In this document: positions 10,790-24,415 of the stretch, piece by piece | Position numbering within the stretch: the first letter of the stretch is position 1 | Layout: every line of letters starts with the position of its first letter | NCBI RefSeq assembly: GCF_000182565.1 | Contig: NW_015971539.1 | Location: 1,483,219 to 1,547,218 of the forward strand | DNA from: Spizellomyces punctatus DAOM BR117 | Taxonomy: Eukaryota > Chytridiomycota > Chytridiomycetes > Spizellomycetales > Spizellomycetaceae | Length of the DNA stretch: 64,000 nt | Reading direction: 5' to 3' | Made by a program: the position numbers and the translations under genes | Notes under the pieces: model-generated | Database searches by the model: none | What the model saw: the letters and a program-made list of their open reading frames with translations, nothing else | What the model was told of the DNA's origin: nothing

Positions 10790-12672
10790 TTGCTGAATTC
10801 CCTTGCGTTATTACGGCAGTCAAGTGCTTGTGCTGCCTCTCCCACGTTCCCAATCAGTGATCTAGGCAGTTGGGAAACGCGAGCCATGCCCCCGATCGAG
10901 CCCTCAACATGGGTGGTCTACGCTGTCAACTTTTCCATGGTGATTGCCTTGGTCCTTTTTGTGAGCGCACTGCGGGACATATTGGTCGTCTTGCGCGACT
11001 GGTGTGGCTTTGGCGATACTAAGACCTACGAAGAAGAGTATGAAGGAGATTCCGTGACTGTAAGTCAGGTATCCAGTCAAGACCCGTCGAAATGCATCCC
11101 ATGAGTCGATCTGATAGAATTCCGGTAGCAGGAAACAGCGGGTATCACTCAGACGGAGAACGCATTCAATATGGTATGCCGAATACCTCTAGGTTTGCCT
11201 TGTCGGGAGCTGTTTCTCACAGTTTCATTAGCATGCCAACAAAAGCCCCATCAGCCCGGAAGAGCGAATACCAATGCTGGAGAGACAAGTTGCGGAGCTG
11301 CAACGGAGATTATTCGAATTGGAACGCAACGCCAACATACCGGCTTGTGCTGCAGCAGGCACCGGTGTTGGCCCCGCCATGCCTGCTGGATTCGCACCTC
11401 CACCGCCACCACCCCCTCCTCCTATTGTGCAGAGTTCAAAGGATCCGGTCCCATTGAAGCAGTCTAATGGCAAACCGAAAGGTACTCATGAGGAAGCGGC
11501 CGCGGCGCCATCCATGCAGGATGTTCTGAGAGAACTATTCCAATCACAGCGCAAAGTGGTTCAGTTGGTCAGGTAAGGCGATACATTTCTTATGAATGCA
11601 TTAGTATGTCTTCTCATATTTCCATGCAGTAGCCCTCGCAAAAATTACCTACACAAGCGGCTGGGTGGCATGAAACCTGTCAACTCTCCTTTGCGAAAGA
11701 GTACGACTGCACAATGGTTGACGGAAAAACCTACCGGTCGCTTGGACGCTCCTTCCCAATCAAAGGCACTCCAGAGTTTGAAGGCCATTGCCTCTCAGGT
11801 CGCGACTGCATATGAAGTGAAGGATTCTGGTATCATCGCAGAGCGTGAGAACGCTGCAGTACACCTCGAAATGGACAGAGCAGGGTAGAGTAGCAATCCA
11901 TATTCTCTATTGCCGTTTCTGATATACTGACAGAGGAAGCTGTCTTAATGTAGTGTTACTACACCACCTCTGATTGCTAATTCGGCGGAGAGCCATTGCC
12001 TAGTCAATGACAGCTGCAATGTAGATGATCCTCTCGAGGGTTTTACTCAAGTGGACGATAACAGGTACTGTACGTTTAGGAGATCGCCATATCCAGTTTG
12101 CATGCTTACAAGCGACGATAGCAGCGACGATAGTCCACGACCCGACGGTGTATCGAGGCAGGGACTATCTGAACAAAAAATGGGAAGGTGTGCTGAAATT
12201 TAAATGTGGGCATATGTTTGACCTTGTCTCACGGTTGTCCTCTATCTAGTAATAAAGAAAATAGCCTTCCAAGCAAATTGGCTGCTCCCCAGAAGCATCC
12301 TTTGTGAGTACAGGAGGGAGCACGTTCTTAGAGGTTGTATTGACATGCTCGTCTTTCACTCAGCATGGAAGGCGATCTTGCCAAAGATATTGCGTTGGTT
12401 CGACTTCGAAAGACGAACATTCCTAGGTCACCTGGTGGAACGACGCTAATCCCTCAGCGTAGGACCCCACCACGGCCGATTACTAGTTCCACCGAACATG
12501 CATGTACGTGATGTTTTGGGCAGTTTAAGACCTTGATCTGGACTAAGTGGCGCGCATTGCAGTCATATCCTTGAAAGAAAAGTTCAACCAAGCTTACCCG
12601 CGCCGAGACGAGGATGAAGGTCGTACCGTGTCTCATGTCGATGATGGTCAGGTAGAGGATCCGTTTGCGTAA
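10790..12672 (+). CDS. Mitochondrial fission regulator, MTFR1/MTFR2 (FAM54) family
   Basis: Eight exons: 10790-11059, 11132-11173, 11232-11572, 11630-11884, 11954-12064, 12250-12303, 12364-12503, 12563-12672; 440 residues (408 if the ATG at 10886 is used). Animal MTFR proteins promote mitochondrial fragmentation. Order seen: a membrane segment at about 41-61, coiled coil (LERQVAELQRRLFELE, about 119-134), nine consecutive prolines (160-168), SMQDVLREL (about 197), then LVRLRKTNIPRSPGGT (about 370-384), which matches the family signature VKLRxxxRSPGGTP, and a final LKEKFNQAYPRRDE like the family's ALKxKFxxRR. The spliced frame stays open through all seven introns, which is strong support. The extra N-terminal membrane segment is unlike the animal proteins as I know them. 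Confidence 0.8.
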
Positions 12673-12847
12673 CCAAGATGATTTGAGAAATCTTGAATAT
12701 CAAAAGAAAAGCGAAATGTGCTAAGGTCCACCGTCCCTTTCCGTCTTGACGAATTATACTATGGTTCGAACATCAGGATCCTGCAAGTGCAAGCACATAA
12801 CATCGTCAACTGAAAGTTGCAATCTATAATTATGTTGCTTCATCTCT

Positions 12848-14216
12848 TTACGTGTACAATGAAAGCAAAGCATCTGCTACATATGATTGACGCAGCTGAG
12901 AGGAAAAGTGTAAGAAGTCCTGGTACTGGTATCTTAAACTTACTATGGGACGACTTACATCGTTTATGATATGCTCAAGCTCCTCGGACGTGGAGGAGGG
13001 TGAGGCTTGACTGTCGCGATTTAGGACCCGCACCATCCTTTGTTTGACTTGATCTTTCTATAGGAATAGGTCAATATCTGGATTGTTTATGGCGGACATC
13101 GTTTACAATGCATTACCGTTTCCGTGACCTCCGCTAATGTATACGCGTTGCCGAAAGCTTGCAAAGATGTGAACGTCCTGGCCTGGCGTAGATTGGATCC
13201 GCAAAACTAAATGACTGGGACAAGCAGGATCTTGACATGATGGAAACCTACCAGCTTATCTACAGGTGGGAATGATCCTGACACCTTCGGCTCCTGCACA
13301 TACTTGATCGCACAAACCATATCATGCGCCGCATCCAAAAACTTCAGCCATTGCGCGCTTTTGGCGGAAATGAATTCCTGCACCGTTGTCGAATCATCGA
13401 ACTGTGGCGCGCTGGTCAAACAGACATGGTCGATGATATTGAGGATAGGACCAGGTTTTTGTGCAGAGTCAATTCCATTGAGCCATGAGAACATTTTACG
13501 GATTGCTCTGGAGGGTGGAGTTATCATGACAAGGCCATATAATGCTAGAAGATAGGGATTTCGTTCTTACCCATTTACTAAGGATGCCCCTTCTCGCCAC
13601 GACGGTACGGTTGTGGGGTAAAAGATTAGTTGCACATCAGAGAAGACAAGAAACGCAGACGGTGGTAATCTGGTTTCTTCTGGTTTCGGCGGGATAAGTT
13701 TTATGACGCTGGAGTGGTCTATGATAAAGTACGTAAAAGTGGAGGGGATGGAGTCCTGATCGTCTGCATTATCTGGTCCAAATTCGGCCAGAAGGGCACG
13801 GCTGCCTTTATAGTACCCGGAAAAAAGTCGAAAGCGCTATATTATGTTTGCGATGATTAGGGCTATTATCTGCAGATCCAAACATGCCGTAGTTGTTTCT
13901 CCTAACCTGACGGGTTACGGCCGTCTCTCGTTGTGCTTTAGCATCTCCACTTTCCCTTGGAGCAAAATGTAGTTGTAATGTAGAGCCAGTCTCATCGTCT
14001 GTCCAGGCAGTACTTTCAGATATGGTCTACAAGCCGCTCTTTTGTGCTCACATATGCTTCACCTTTTACGTCTGGTAAACCAAAGCAGGCTAGACCCGCG
14101 AACAACAGCTCACAAGGAAATCGTGATGGCTCGGCACCTGAACTGCTATCGCCTTCAGTAAACACATCCAGGGCTCTTAGCCATGGCTGCGCTCTCAGAA
14201 ACAAGTTAACGTCCAT
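12848..14216 (-). CDS. Unrecognised multi-exon protein
   Basis: A spliced minus-strand gene that I cannot assign. Clear coding exons are about 14063-14216 (starts MDVNLFLRAQPWLRALDVF), about 13572-13857 (contains FRLFSGYYKGSRALLAEFG and TFTYFIIDHSSVIKLIPPKP), about 13249-13546 (SRAIRKMFSWLNGIDSAQK, AAHDMVCAIKYVQEP), about 13117-13203 (GQDVHIFASFRQRVYISGGH), about 12959-13062 (KDQVKQRMVRVLNRDSQ, TSEELEHIIND) and a last exon 12848-12898 ending ADALLSLYT and TAA. The splice between the first exon and the exon near 13905-14012 is ambiguous. No signal peptide, membrane helix or catalytic motif is visible; the C-terminus looks helical. It is head to head with SEC18, 334 bases apart. Confidence 0.6.
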
Positions 14217-14550
14217 GGAAGCAGCGTCTTAAACTGAGCTCCAAGCTGACGTTCATCTCGTATGGCTCCGCTTGGTGGCCGTCCGAAATGTTCGAACTTT
14301 CAAACCGCGTCTGTCATGTGATGTCATGTGCTCAGCCGTGGCGCGGGGTTTGTGGCGGGATCCGATACACCGTAAGCACACGCTTGGTTTCACCTGCTGC
14401 TGTCCATTCGCCATTAGGCTGGTTTCATCTGTGCGGAATTCTTCACGTTTCGGCGACATTGTTCACTAGATACCATTCGCCATTGAGTCTATCAAATACT
14501 GCTGTTGGGATTAGGACTCTTCCTACTTCAAAAGACTACTGACGAACGAC

Positions 14551-17543
<2,993 letters not shown>

Positions 17544-17775
17544 AGCGCAGAACAGGGGCGGGCTCAACAGGACTCGGAAATGTTTTATTCTCTTTTAAAA
17601 TGTTTGAAAATGATATACATAGATTCCATGCAGTGACTATCATGCAGTTGACTATCACGCAGGCAATCTTACAAAGAGTACTTGCAGGCCTATTGTGATC
17701 TACATAACAGAAGTGCTGCTACGACATCTAAGTATGGCTCGTCCCATCTACCTAGCCTTATATACTGGACATCTC

Positions 17776-19762
17776 CTACTGAGTGTTTCTCACGCAGTTG
17801 TACGGGAAATACCCTTCTGCGCGGGTTGTGTGGTTAAACCCTTTGGCCCAACCATCGGCAAACATTTCACTAACACACGTAGCAGAAAAGGATCAGTAAT
17901 AGAACAGCAAGAAACTTTGAGGTTATCAGCAACTCACCGAACATAAACCACGTCGTTGGGTGAGATGGTGATTTCATCACGGGCATTGTGCTCTGGCACA
18001 AACAGCACAGCGCCCACATGAGGAAGTCCTCGACGACGAGGGTCCTCATCGGAAAACGAATTCGGCTGACTTGCCACAGAAAGAGCCGAAAGGGGCCGAC
18101 TTGAATCACGAGCGGGGGCTGCCGCTACAGTCATTGGAGGAGGAGTAGCACTGATTGGAGGAATGTATGATACACGAACAGGAGCGCTACCAGGTCCACT
18201 AGCAGGCACAGGAGGCAAAGCTTTTGCGGTCTGCTGGCCATTCGCGACGCTCACGTTGAGCACGGTATGTTCTGTCTTTTCAGAGGGGATCCAAAAAGAC
18301 TTTCTTCCCGTCCTCTTCCGCTGAATAGCCATTATAGCAACTCCCGCTGCTACCAATCCTACAGCACCTCCAACGGTGCCTCCTACAATCGCACCCACAT
18401 TTGAGCTTGTACTTGATGTACTTGTGTCTTGCTTTCCCGTATTGTTGCTGTTGGGGGCAGTGCCGTTTGACGGTGTTGATACAGGGACAGGTGCCGGTGG
18501 TGGCGCTGTGCCAGATGAAATATCGCCTACAGCCAGGACATCAGTGGTCCATTTTTTCGAGTTTGTGTTGTAGAAATAGATTCTGGTGTCATTTGCATAG
18601 GATCTGCCTTCTGGCGTGCGGATATCGTAGCCTCCGTAGATGATCAGATGTTGACCGGCTCCGTGCATGACTGAATCAAAGCGGCGGGTAGGTTGGTTTA
18701 ATTCCAACATAGTAGCCTCGGTGCTGGCGGAAAGCTGTTCCCAAATCAAGGTATTTGGATCGAGAACCCACAAGTCATTGAGAGGTCCATTGCCATTGTG
18801 GCCTCCAAAAATATAAAAGCGACCATTCAATCCTATGCACGTAGTGCGCGAACGAACGGCCGGTACACCGCTGACGGAGTTGAGATTTACTTGAATCGAC
18901 AAATCGCGGTACTCTCTTGTCTCAATGTTAATTGACCGTACGATCCTGTTGACTTGCCCACTTCGAAGTCCTCCAAAGATGATAAACGTGGTCGAATTGA
19001 TCGCTGCAGCGCAAGGACTGTTGCCAAAGATGGGTAGACTTCCGGCTAGATCAATCCTGCGAGCTTGAAATGGGGATATCGTCAGATCGATGGCGACGAC
19101 TTCATCGCGATAGCCCTCTTGAATTTTAAACGATACGGAATAAGAGAAACGCAAAGAATATCAAGAAATCACCGAAAGCCTACCACTTCCGTTTCCAGCG
19201 TAAAGGTACATTGTGCTCCCCAACAAAACGGAACCAACATCCCAGCGGTCCCTAAGCGGGACTCCTCCAAGGATGATAGGAACCTGTTGAATGCCCTGCG
19301 GATTAGCAGGATCAATGACTGCCATGCTGGCAGAGAGGGCTGTATCATTGTTGCCAAGTCCGCCAACACAGTATGCTTTTTGGGCGTAGAATTGACACGC
19401 TGAGTCGGAGAGCGGGATGGTCAAGGTGGGTGCTATCACTGTAGTGTTTGGCGTGAAACCATTGTCACCGCTAATAGAGACGATTTGCCTCTGTGGACCA
19501 TTAATACGATCCTCGGTAATGTTGGCGTCTGCCACAATCAAATCAAGCTTTTTTCAGCAAGGTGCCCTCCACGAAAACAATGAATCACAGGAAACTCACT
19601 AAAGTCTTGCCAGCCGCCAATGACCATAAAACTGCGCGGTCCGCTCTGCACGATGGAATGCCCACCTCTACCAGGTAGAATGTCCACAGGACCCGCTTGG
19701 ACCAGCGCAGCGAGCACCAAAAGTGCGGCCACAAATTGAAGATACTGCCTCCCTTGGGCCAT
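17776..19762 (-). CDS. Secreted-anchored kelch-repeat membrane protein with C-terminal SH3 domain
   Basis: Exons 19600-19762, 19184-19528, 17938-19117, 17776-17869 (minus) encode 593 residues. There is a signal peptide (1-23, cut after VQA), kelch/galactose-oxidase-type repeats (GGxxxFMVIGG, FIIFGGL, FYIFGGHNG, LIIYGGYD), a Thr/Ser/Asn-rich stalk, one transmembrane helix (about 411-434) followed by RKRTGRK, and a proline-rich cytosolic region. The last exon completes an SH3 domain (about 535-590): DEITISPNDVVYVR, then FADGWAKGF and EGYFPYNCV. Stopping at the TGA before the last intron would cut the SH3 in half, so the spliced model is preferred. The layout suggests a surface sensor or adhesin coupled to cytosolic proline-rich partners. 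No enzyme active site is seen. Tail to tail with SEC18 (233 bases). Confidence 0.85.
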
Positions 19763-21327
19763 AGTCTACACACACGCACTCTCAACCGAAAGGACAAGGG
19801 GAAGCAAAGGTTGGGGGACGACGGAGCGACGGGGGGAGGCAAGATTTAAAATCACTACAAAACGAACTTTCTTTTTCTTTTTTGGTACATCGGCGGATCT
19901 CGCCGGAAACGCCCAAATTTCTTCCATTTTGAGTCAATTTCCTGCCGTTTTGCTTTGCGAATTGCGACGACGTTTTGGGGCTTTCTTGGTAAGATCTTAC
20001 AAAGACAGTTGAAATTGGGCTGAGCGTTTGCACTCCGTCTGCTGACTGGAAAGACCTCCGGAAATCTCCGTTTTCTTTTGTTAATAAGCGATTGGAAACC
20101 TGTTTCATTCCGAAACATTGGGTTTTTTCATTTGCTTTACAAGAGTGTGATTTCTTATTCTGGGGGTTGATGCTTTGGTTGCAGTGTCGGTATACTGCCA
20201 TGCAGCAACTCATGCATGGCTCCTGCATGGCTCATGTATTCACCGTGTGTCGTCGCTCAGAGTTGGGGGAAATGAGGAACTGTAGGAATTCGACGTTGCT
20301 CGTCAGCAACATTGTGGATTCTTTTTACATTGTGCAAATGTGTAAGCACTATCAGGTATACCTAGCTTTCTGTTCCAGACAGCAAGTTGCGTTCCAAATG
20401 AGAATGCAATGTTTTGCAACTTGCCACACCATGTACGGTGCAATTCCGTTCACCACGTCTGGGAGGAACAGCCGACTGGGCCCTCCAAACCCTGACAGCA
20501 TTTCTCACAACCACTCACTAGTCTATGGGCTTCCTATGTATTCTTTACCCGCTTCATAGTATTTCCTCCGCTTTTGCCTGGTCTTTTCCGAAAGATATCT
20601 CTTGTTGCTTGTTCGTGACGGCTCTTGCTCAAGGACGCCAGGGACCGGTCCCTTGCTGACTATTTCACGTCAAACCATGTTCTTTAAGTTGGGCATTTTA
20701 TATCTTGTGCCATCCATACCCATTTGATCGCACAATAGAGTCAATTCCTGTCATTGGCCGAGGGTACGGGATCTGCCATTACTCGTATACCGCTTGGTTG
20801 AAAACTGCACGAGAAAGTACCATACCAGCGCCAATCACATAGTGAACAAGACAACAAAGGCTGCTGAGGTCTACGTCTGCTGAACTTGTAGTCTGCCGAT
20901 GTCAGAAGCCAGAAAGTATGCTTTTTGAAAGTACCACCTATATGACAACATGCTTCCCTTGAATTGTGAAAGGCTTTTCTTTGATTATGCATTCTGGCTA
21001 GGCCGGATCTAACTTGTTGCAATCAGTAGCTTCCTGTTCGCAGGGTTCATAACGTCCTAGCAACTCTTCACCTGCGGATGGGCAATCCCAGCGCCCATCC
21101 TAAAAGATAGAGATGTCGCTGTGTTACGAACCACCTGGTGTCTGGCGGTTCCACTTGGACTTCATACGTAAAAAAGTATGCAACCAAAGGTCACCAGTGG
21201 GTGCAAACGTACGGATGGTCATTCATTCAATTCGTATTCATAGTGTAGGATCACTCACACCTCAGCGTATATACAAAAACTTCTATTTCTCTGCTGGCCG
21301 CGGACAAGACAGCCGGATGCTCCTCTC
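19763..21327. other. Gene-free stretch upstream of the kelch gene
   Basis: About 1.6 kb. The part next to the kelch start has a pyrimidine/purine-skewed leader (about 19860-20060). An ORF of 155 codons (20092-20559, plus) has odd Cys/Met/His-rich composition, no motif and no start context, and is not called. Short direct repeats of CATGCATGGCTCCTGCATGG type occur near 20209-20235. Confidence 0.45.
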
Positions 21328-22550
21328 CTATTGATTCCATTGGGACGGATTCATGTTGTGCATACTCCCTCCCATGTTCTGCTGTTGTTGCATTTGCTGT
21401 ACATATTGCTGATGGGCTAGCGCTTGCTGTTGTAACGCCTGTTCGTACGAGAACTGGCCTCCACCATAAGCTACTGGCGCTTGAGTGGTCATCCCGTAGT
21501 AAGCCTGCTGTTGAGGTTGTTGTTGGAAACCTGCGAGCTGATTCTGCTCGAGGAGTTGTTGCTGATATTGCAGTTGCTGTTGTTGCTGTAGGTACATTTG
21601 CTGTTGGGCTAGCTGCTGCTGTTGAAGGAGCTGTTGTTGCTGTTGCTGCATGTATGCATTGTTCATCAAGTTGGGATTTGAATAGCCGCTGCTTTGTAAT
21701 CCTCCGACATTAGCGCTGGCTGCGGGGTTTTGGGTTTGCTGTGCGTTCGACCGCGTATTCGTGATTGAAGGGGCGATGCCAGTCAACGAGTCCACGTTGG
21801 CGAAGTTCTTTCTTTTAAGATCCACTGCTCCAGTACTTCCAGCAGCCAGATTCAGAACAACGTAAAGAGCATTTCCAACAGAGCTCCGATCTACAGTAAT
21901 TTTGTTCGTCAAGACCTGTGAATGTGGTTTAGATTAAAGTTCTCTTGAACGCTGCCAAGAAAAGTATGACTATAACATACATCAAACCAAGTGACGCTCT
22001 CCCCATGCCATCGTCCGTGTCGCGGAGGATCCTCTCGAACGAACCAAGCTACCATATTACTCGCAATAAGCTCTGGAGGCGTAAATCCTCCATTAAAACG
22101 GACCCATCCATACACGTCTACCGAGGCGTCAATGGGTTGGTTCCCACGAAGTGGGCCCGGCCGAAAGTTGTCTGTGATTCCCAAGCGCAAAAGAGCGCGC
22201 GACACAAGCTTGAGGACCGCATTCTCCGTCATGAAAAGAAGAACTGTCTCTTGACCCGGCTGTATTGTTCCACCTTGATTTTCCAGTTCAATAGCACACG
22301 GCGCAGACCATTCTACAAGAAGAAACAGAAATGAATAACCCGAACATGATAACAAAACAAGGCGAAACCTACCTCCGTTTTTTAGTCTCAATACAGCAAC
22401 GCCTTTATTTCCTCGAATGATCGCGACGCCCATAGCGCTCATGACATATGTAGGCGGAATAGCCGACTCTTGTCTTTGGTCTGTAAATGCACTCAAGGTC
22501 TTTGCTGCTTGCTGACATTCTTCCCCAGCCGTAAGCTCTCGCGATGCCAT
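21328..22550 (-). CDS. SYLF-domain (Ysc84-like) protein with polyglutamine tail
   Basis: Exons 22373-22550, 21981-22312, 21328-21915 (minus) give 365 residues. The N-terminal part matches the SYLF (DUF500) pattern: GEECQQAAKTLSAFTD, IPPTYVMSAMGVAIIR, GVAVLRLKNGEWSAPCAIEL, QETVLLFMTENAVLKL. SYLF domains bind phosphoinositides and actin at endocytic sites. Compared with Ysc84 and SH3YL1, the Gly-rich core is eroded and no SH3 or FYVE domain follows. Instead the last 125 residues are dominated by glutamine, with runs of up to six and Gln/Met/Tyr spacing, a prion-like composition. A divergent member is the best reading; lipid binding is inference. Head to head with the MCUR1-type gene (191 bases). 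Confidence 0.7.
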
Positions 22551-22741
22551 TGTTGGAATGTTTGAAAGTGCATGGAAAATGTCAAGCGGAACGGGGTTAA
22601 CCCCAGCTGTAGCTGGTATTGCCAGTCATGTGATCGCACATCGAAAGCCGCCAAGCTCAGCGTTTTGGTGAAGGATCCGTTCAAAACGATTTGAAGAAAA
22701 CAAATGGTTTCCGTTATACCCAACAGTAGAAGAGCGTTGAA
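22551..22741. promoter_or_regulatory. Shared intergenic promoter, SYLF / MCUR1-type gene
   Basis: The 191 bases between divergent start codons must serve both genes. No specific element is recognised. Confidence 0.4.
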
Positions 22742-24032
22742 ATGGACAAGTATGTTTACTTTATCAAGAGGTTGACATGTTTTGTTTGCCGTGCTAACAT
22801 TGGAAATGTCTCGACAGACGTGTTCAAGGGAGGGCAGCAGCGTATTGCAACGTTACGGGCTCTGCCGACGTGTCATCCCGCACACTGTAGACGAAAACAT
22901 GGCCTTACCGGACCAGCACCCACGGAAGCTCCTTCTCGGCAAACTGTGCTCCACCTCCGCCGTCCCCTTGTAGCGAATGGATCTGATGTTCAACCAGAGT
23001 TTCATGCACCTACTCGCTCTGCCATGTCAGACTATATTCGTTCCGCATCTCTCATGCTGGAGACCAGCCAACAGCAACGACGTGGTATAACCTCCAAGTT
23101 CAATTTTGATACGTACAAGCTGGTCCGACAGTTGGAGCGGCAAGGCTTCACCCGAGGACAAGCTGTCGCGATAATGCGAACTATCAACGCTTTATTGGTA
23201 GATAGGTAGGTACCGACGTGCCATGGTGCGAGAGACAGCGAGTGAGAGTCATGGAGTATCTGGGAACTTATCATATTTTGTTCTCAGTACTCTCTCTATA
23301 CGATCAGATATATTGTCAAAGACGGATTTAGAGAACGTACGTGTAGTTTGCCCTGGCCTTTATTGGGAACACGAAGCTCATTCCTACCTTTCTCCAGCAA
23401 ACCTATTTATACAAGGCTCACCTTCAAGAACTTCGTAATGAGCTGCAGCTACTACGGCAAAATGACTCTGCCCAGCTTAAAGCGGATACTGAACAAATAC
23501 TGCGAGATATCGAGTCCATGAATGCAAAATTCTCGGAATTTGTAGGAAGTTTGAAAACCGATGTGTCTATGGACTTGAATAACCATAAAACGGATGGGAG
23601 GGAAGTCGGTACAGATACCGATTTGAGAATACAAGAAATTCATCACAAATTGATTGTGCGGATTAGCGATCTCAAAACCAAAATTGAGACCATGAAAGTC
23701 GAGACAACGAGGATTATAGTTTGTAAGTGGATAACTGGACACTATCTCTGCCTGTGGGCTCATTTAAAATCTCCGCTTCAACAATAGGGATGGCACTCGG
23801 CACATTTGCGGTTCTAATGTCGATTGATTGGATTTCACCTGCAGTCTTTGGTTCGGCACCAAAAGGTGGGCAGTCGTCCGATCAGCCACCTCCCCCCATT
23901 ATATCGGCCTTTCCGCACCCGCTTCGCAGCTCCCAGTCGGTACAGCAACCACCGCAACACCCTCAACCCCAGCAACCACAGCAGTCTCAACCAGGATCAA
24001 TAGATAGCTCGGGCAAAGTGTTGTCATTTTGA
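22742..24032 (+). CDS. MCUR1/CCDC90/FMP32-type mitochondrial coiled-coil protein (DUF1640)
   Basis: Exons 22742-23205, 23288-23336, 23416-23722, 23788-24032; 354 residues. The family sits in the mitochondrial inner membrane and has been linked to the calcium uniporter and to cytochrome oxidase assembly. The signature FDTYKLVRQLERQGFTRGQA with AVAIMRTINALL (about 120-150) is the conserved head, followed by a long coiled coil (LKELRNELQLLR to IETMKVETTR) and a membrane helix after the last intron (MALGTFAVLMSIDWI). The first 90 residues are Arg/His-rich, fitting a mitochondrial presequence, though the exact start is unsure. The C-terminus is an unusual Pro/Gln/Ser-rich tail absent from yeast FMP32. 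Confidence 0.82.
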
Positions 24033-24415
24033 TTTTCTTGTACACTATGCCCAATCTTGGGTTTATAGTTTAATGATTTCATAGACATGATCCTGAAAAA
24101 CATCAACCTGCTCAAATTTCGTTGGGACGAGAGATCATTTAATCGCATCTATTGTCATTTAATGCATATAATCGCACTCGAATGCATGCTGCATCCTCAT
24201 TTGACCTCAAAGTCTCAACTCGAGTTCTTTAAAGCATTTTGGATGAGCCGTCTTGGCTGTGGTTTTTCCTTGGCAAGCCATTGGTACACCTGTTGTTGGC
24301 ACAGCGATTTTGAATAAAGTACTCCGCGACATTGCGCCTTTGGTGCGGCCCTTGTACGAGCAGTCAGTGTGTCATTGGAATCCTCCGTGCCACCACCTGA
24401 AGAACGCACGGCAAA
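24033..24415. other. Intergenic region upstream of SPT5
   Basis: 383 bases between two co-directional genes; holds the 3' end of the DUF1640 gene and the SPT5 promoter. No further feature is seen. Confidence 0.5.

Noticed and set aside
17934..17940. TGA as the end of the kelch gene
   Set aside because: The stop overlaps a GTGAGT donor, and splicing to 17869 completes an SH3 domain that would otherwise be cut in half.
20092..20559. Plus-strand ORF of 155 codons in the gap upstream of the kelch gene
   Set aside because: Cys/Met/His-rich composition, no start context and no recognisable domain; about the length expected by chance in 1.6 kb read in six frames.
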